NCBI GenBank assembly: GCA_947846985.1
Contig: CANTUZ010000002.1
Location: 53,958,885 to 54,022,884 of the forward strand
Source: Fratercula arctica
Lineage: Eukaryota > Chordata > Aves > Charadriiformes > Alcidae
Length of the DNA: 64,000 nt
Direction: 5' to 3'
Shown here: piece after piece, positions 62,561-64,000 of the stretch
Layout of the letters: every line of letters starts with the position of its first letter
Numbering within the stretch: position 1 is the first letter of the stretch
Notes under the pieces: model-generated
The model's database searches: none
Told to the model about the DNA's origin: nothing
Seen by the model: the letters and a program-made list of their open reading frames with translations, nothing else
Position numbers and translations under genes: made by a program

Positions 62561-64000
62561 AATTTTGCCCTTTGGATCTGTCTCCTCCTCTTTGCCTTTG
62601 TTATCCATACGGACTGTGACCAGCATCTCACCTCTCCATTTTCTAATTGATCTCTACGTCTCATGATAAGTCTCTGCACACCAATCTCCTAACTCAAGTA
62701 GGAGTTTGTGTCTCTTTGGCCAAGTGGTAACAGCTGAATAAAACTGGGATATTTTCCAGTCAGACTCTGTTCCAAAAAGACTTCTAGTCACGTACTCTTC
62801 CCTCCAGCAGAAGGCCTGGGAGGGGATAGCATAGGTACAGACAACACTTCTGTTTGCGAAAGGTCCCATTGTTCAAGCAGGTAAGAGACATCTGATACTG
62901 AAATGGCTAGATTGCTTTCTTGCACCGTTACAGACACCATGCCTCCACCGCTGCTCCTCAGGTGCCAAATCCCTGCCAGCAGAATGTCCTCATTCATGAC
63001 TGTCACAAGTACAAACAGGACTCACAAAATAAATGGGATTCATAACTGAACCTAATCCCCAAACTGTGACACAAGCCATTTGAGTAATCCCTTATCTGTC
63101 AGGGCCATGTTCCACTTCCTCTGCACATTCCCCACCAAAAAGGGCAGAGATGAGTACAGTGGTTCAGTTGCGGGAAGCTGCTGGCATGGAAGGAAGCTCC
63201 AGCTGAGCTTTTAATGGAAACCACCTGCCCCTTGGTTATGACAGAAAAGAATTTCTCCTTATGTTCCCTCTATAGTACTTACTTACAAGACAGGAGATTT
63301 TCAATGTCACGTTAAAAAAGAGAAGGCAATTTAGAAGGTTAAATGTATATAAAGAAGGTAAAAAGAAAAAGACTACTTTTTTTAATTGGTACCCTCAGCA
63401 CTTTGGTGTGTTAGTAAAACAAAACATATATGAGGTGCAAAATATGATTGAAAAACCAGAACATAACAGTTATCACAGCAATTTCTTTTGATCTCAGGAT
63501 AATGTCATCATTGCAGATAGCGGGAAAGAAATTCCTTCTGCTTGCAATAGCCAATGTGTTACTGACTCATGAATGTCCCAACTCAGGTTCCCAAAGCAAG
63601 TACTGAGCACCACTGGCATGAGTCCCTTCCCCTCTTTCCACCTTACAGTTATGTTTTCTAACTTGGGTAAAAGTCATGCAGGGCATGTTGAAAGTTAAAA
63701 TTCTATAAACTGCTACCATCCAAAGCAAAATAGCCACAAACAGGTATGTTTGTATTCTACAGCACTCAAAGAGTGACAACAGAAAAATACTTTGTTGTGT
63801 GTCAGACTTTGGTAAAAGTCGATTCAATGCATTAGTTCAGTTTTGGAGGAAAAAGCTAATTCAGCTACCAGAAATAGCAGTCCATCTCTGTTTTTGGCAC
63901 CATAACATAATTTGAGAGGAAAACTGTACCCTGTGCTATGATGCCATCAGATCTTACAAACACAGCTGGGATGGACCAGCGTGGTACTTGCATGGTAAAC
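62561..64000. other. Right edge, nothing recognised
   Basis: No repeat, exon or RNA gene recognised in the last 1.4 kb. Short minus-strand frames at 62.65-63.01 kb overlap in different phases and show no family signature. Confidence 0.5.

Overview
This is vertebrate nuclear DNA, almost certainly from a bird. The evidence is a set of CR1 LINE fragments: two share a 3' end of the ATTCTATG type on the minus strand, and several younger or older pieces lie on the plus strand. There is also very sparse coding potential, one compact CpG island, and traces of very old amniote retroposons. The young CR1 pair looks like the avian CR1-J type, which I know best from non-galliform birds; that refinement is tentative. 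There is nothing bacterial here: no operons, insertion sequences, CRISPR arrays or rRNA genes, and I recognised no tRNA gene.

The only gene part I can support well is the first coding exon of a minus-strand gene. It lies in the CpG island at about 20.87-22.30 kb. It starts at an ATG at 21095, encodes a classical signal peptide, and ends at 21005 on a strong CAG|GTAAGG splice donor in phase 1. The product is therefore secreted or membrane-bound. I could not identify the gene. Its next exons would lie at lower coordinates, and I found no convincing exon 2 between 1 and 21,000. That stretch is most simply read as a large first intron, possibly continuing off the left edge.

Left part (1-20.87 kb): presumptive intron 1. 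It holds a minus-strand CR1, at least four ancient retroposon remnants, a palindromic octamer-type site near 2.9 kb, a minus-strand 100-codon frame with one internal stop near 6 kb, and a small CpG-containing tandem duplication near 16.1 kb.

Right part (22.3-64 kb): upstream of the minus-strand gene. It holds five more CR1 or L3-type pieces, ancient retroposon remnants, homopolymers and one TA/CA microsatellite, with no supportable protein gene. Two places look like plus-strand mRNA 3' ends: 13.18 kb, and more convincingly 61.15-61.2 kb, where two Pumilio-type motifs overlap an AATAAA. They leave open an unrecognised plus-strand or non-coding transcript.

Most long open frames in the window are chance products, especially in the GC-rich island where stops are rare on both strands. 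I did not find a clearly new biological system. The observations most worth following are the identity of the signal-peptide gene, the 61.2 kb 3'-end signature, the near-intact frame at 5.9-6.2 kb, the twin hairpins at 29.8 kb and the octamer palindrome at 2.9 kb.
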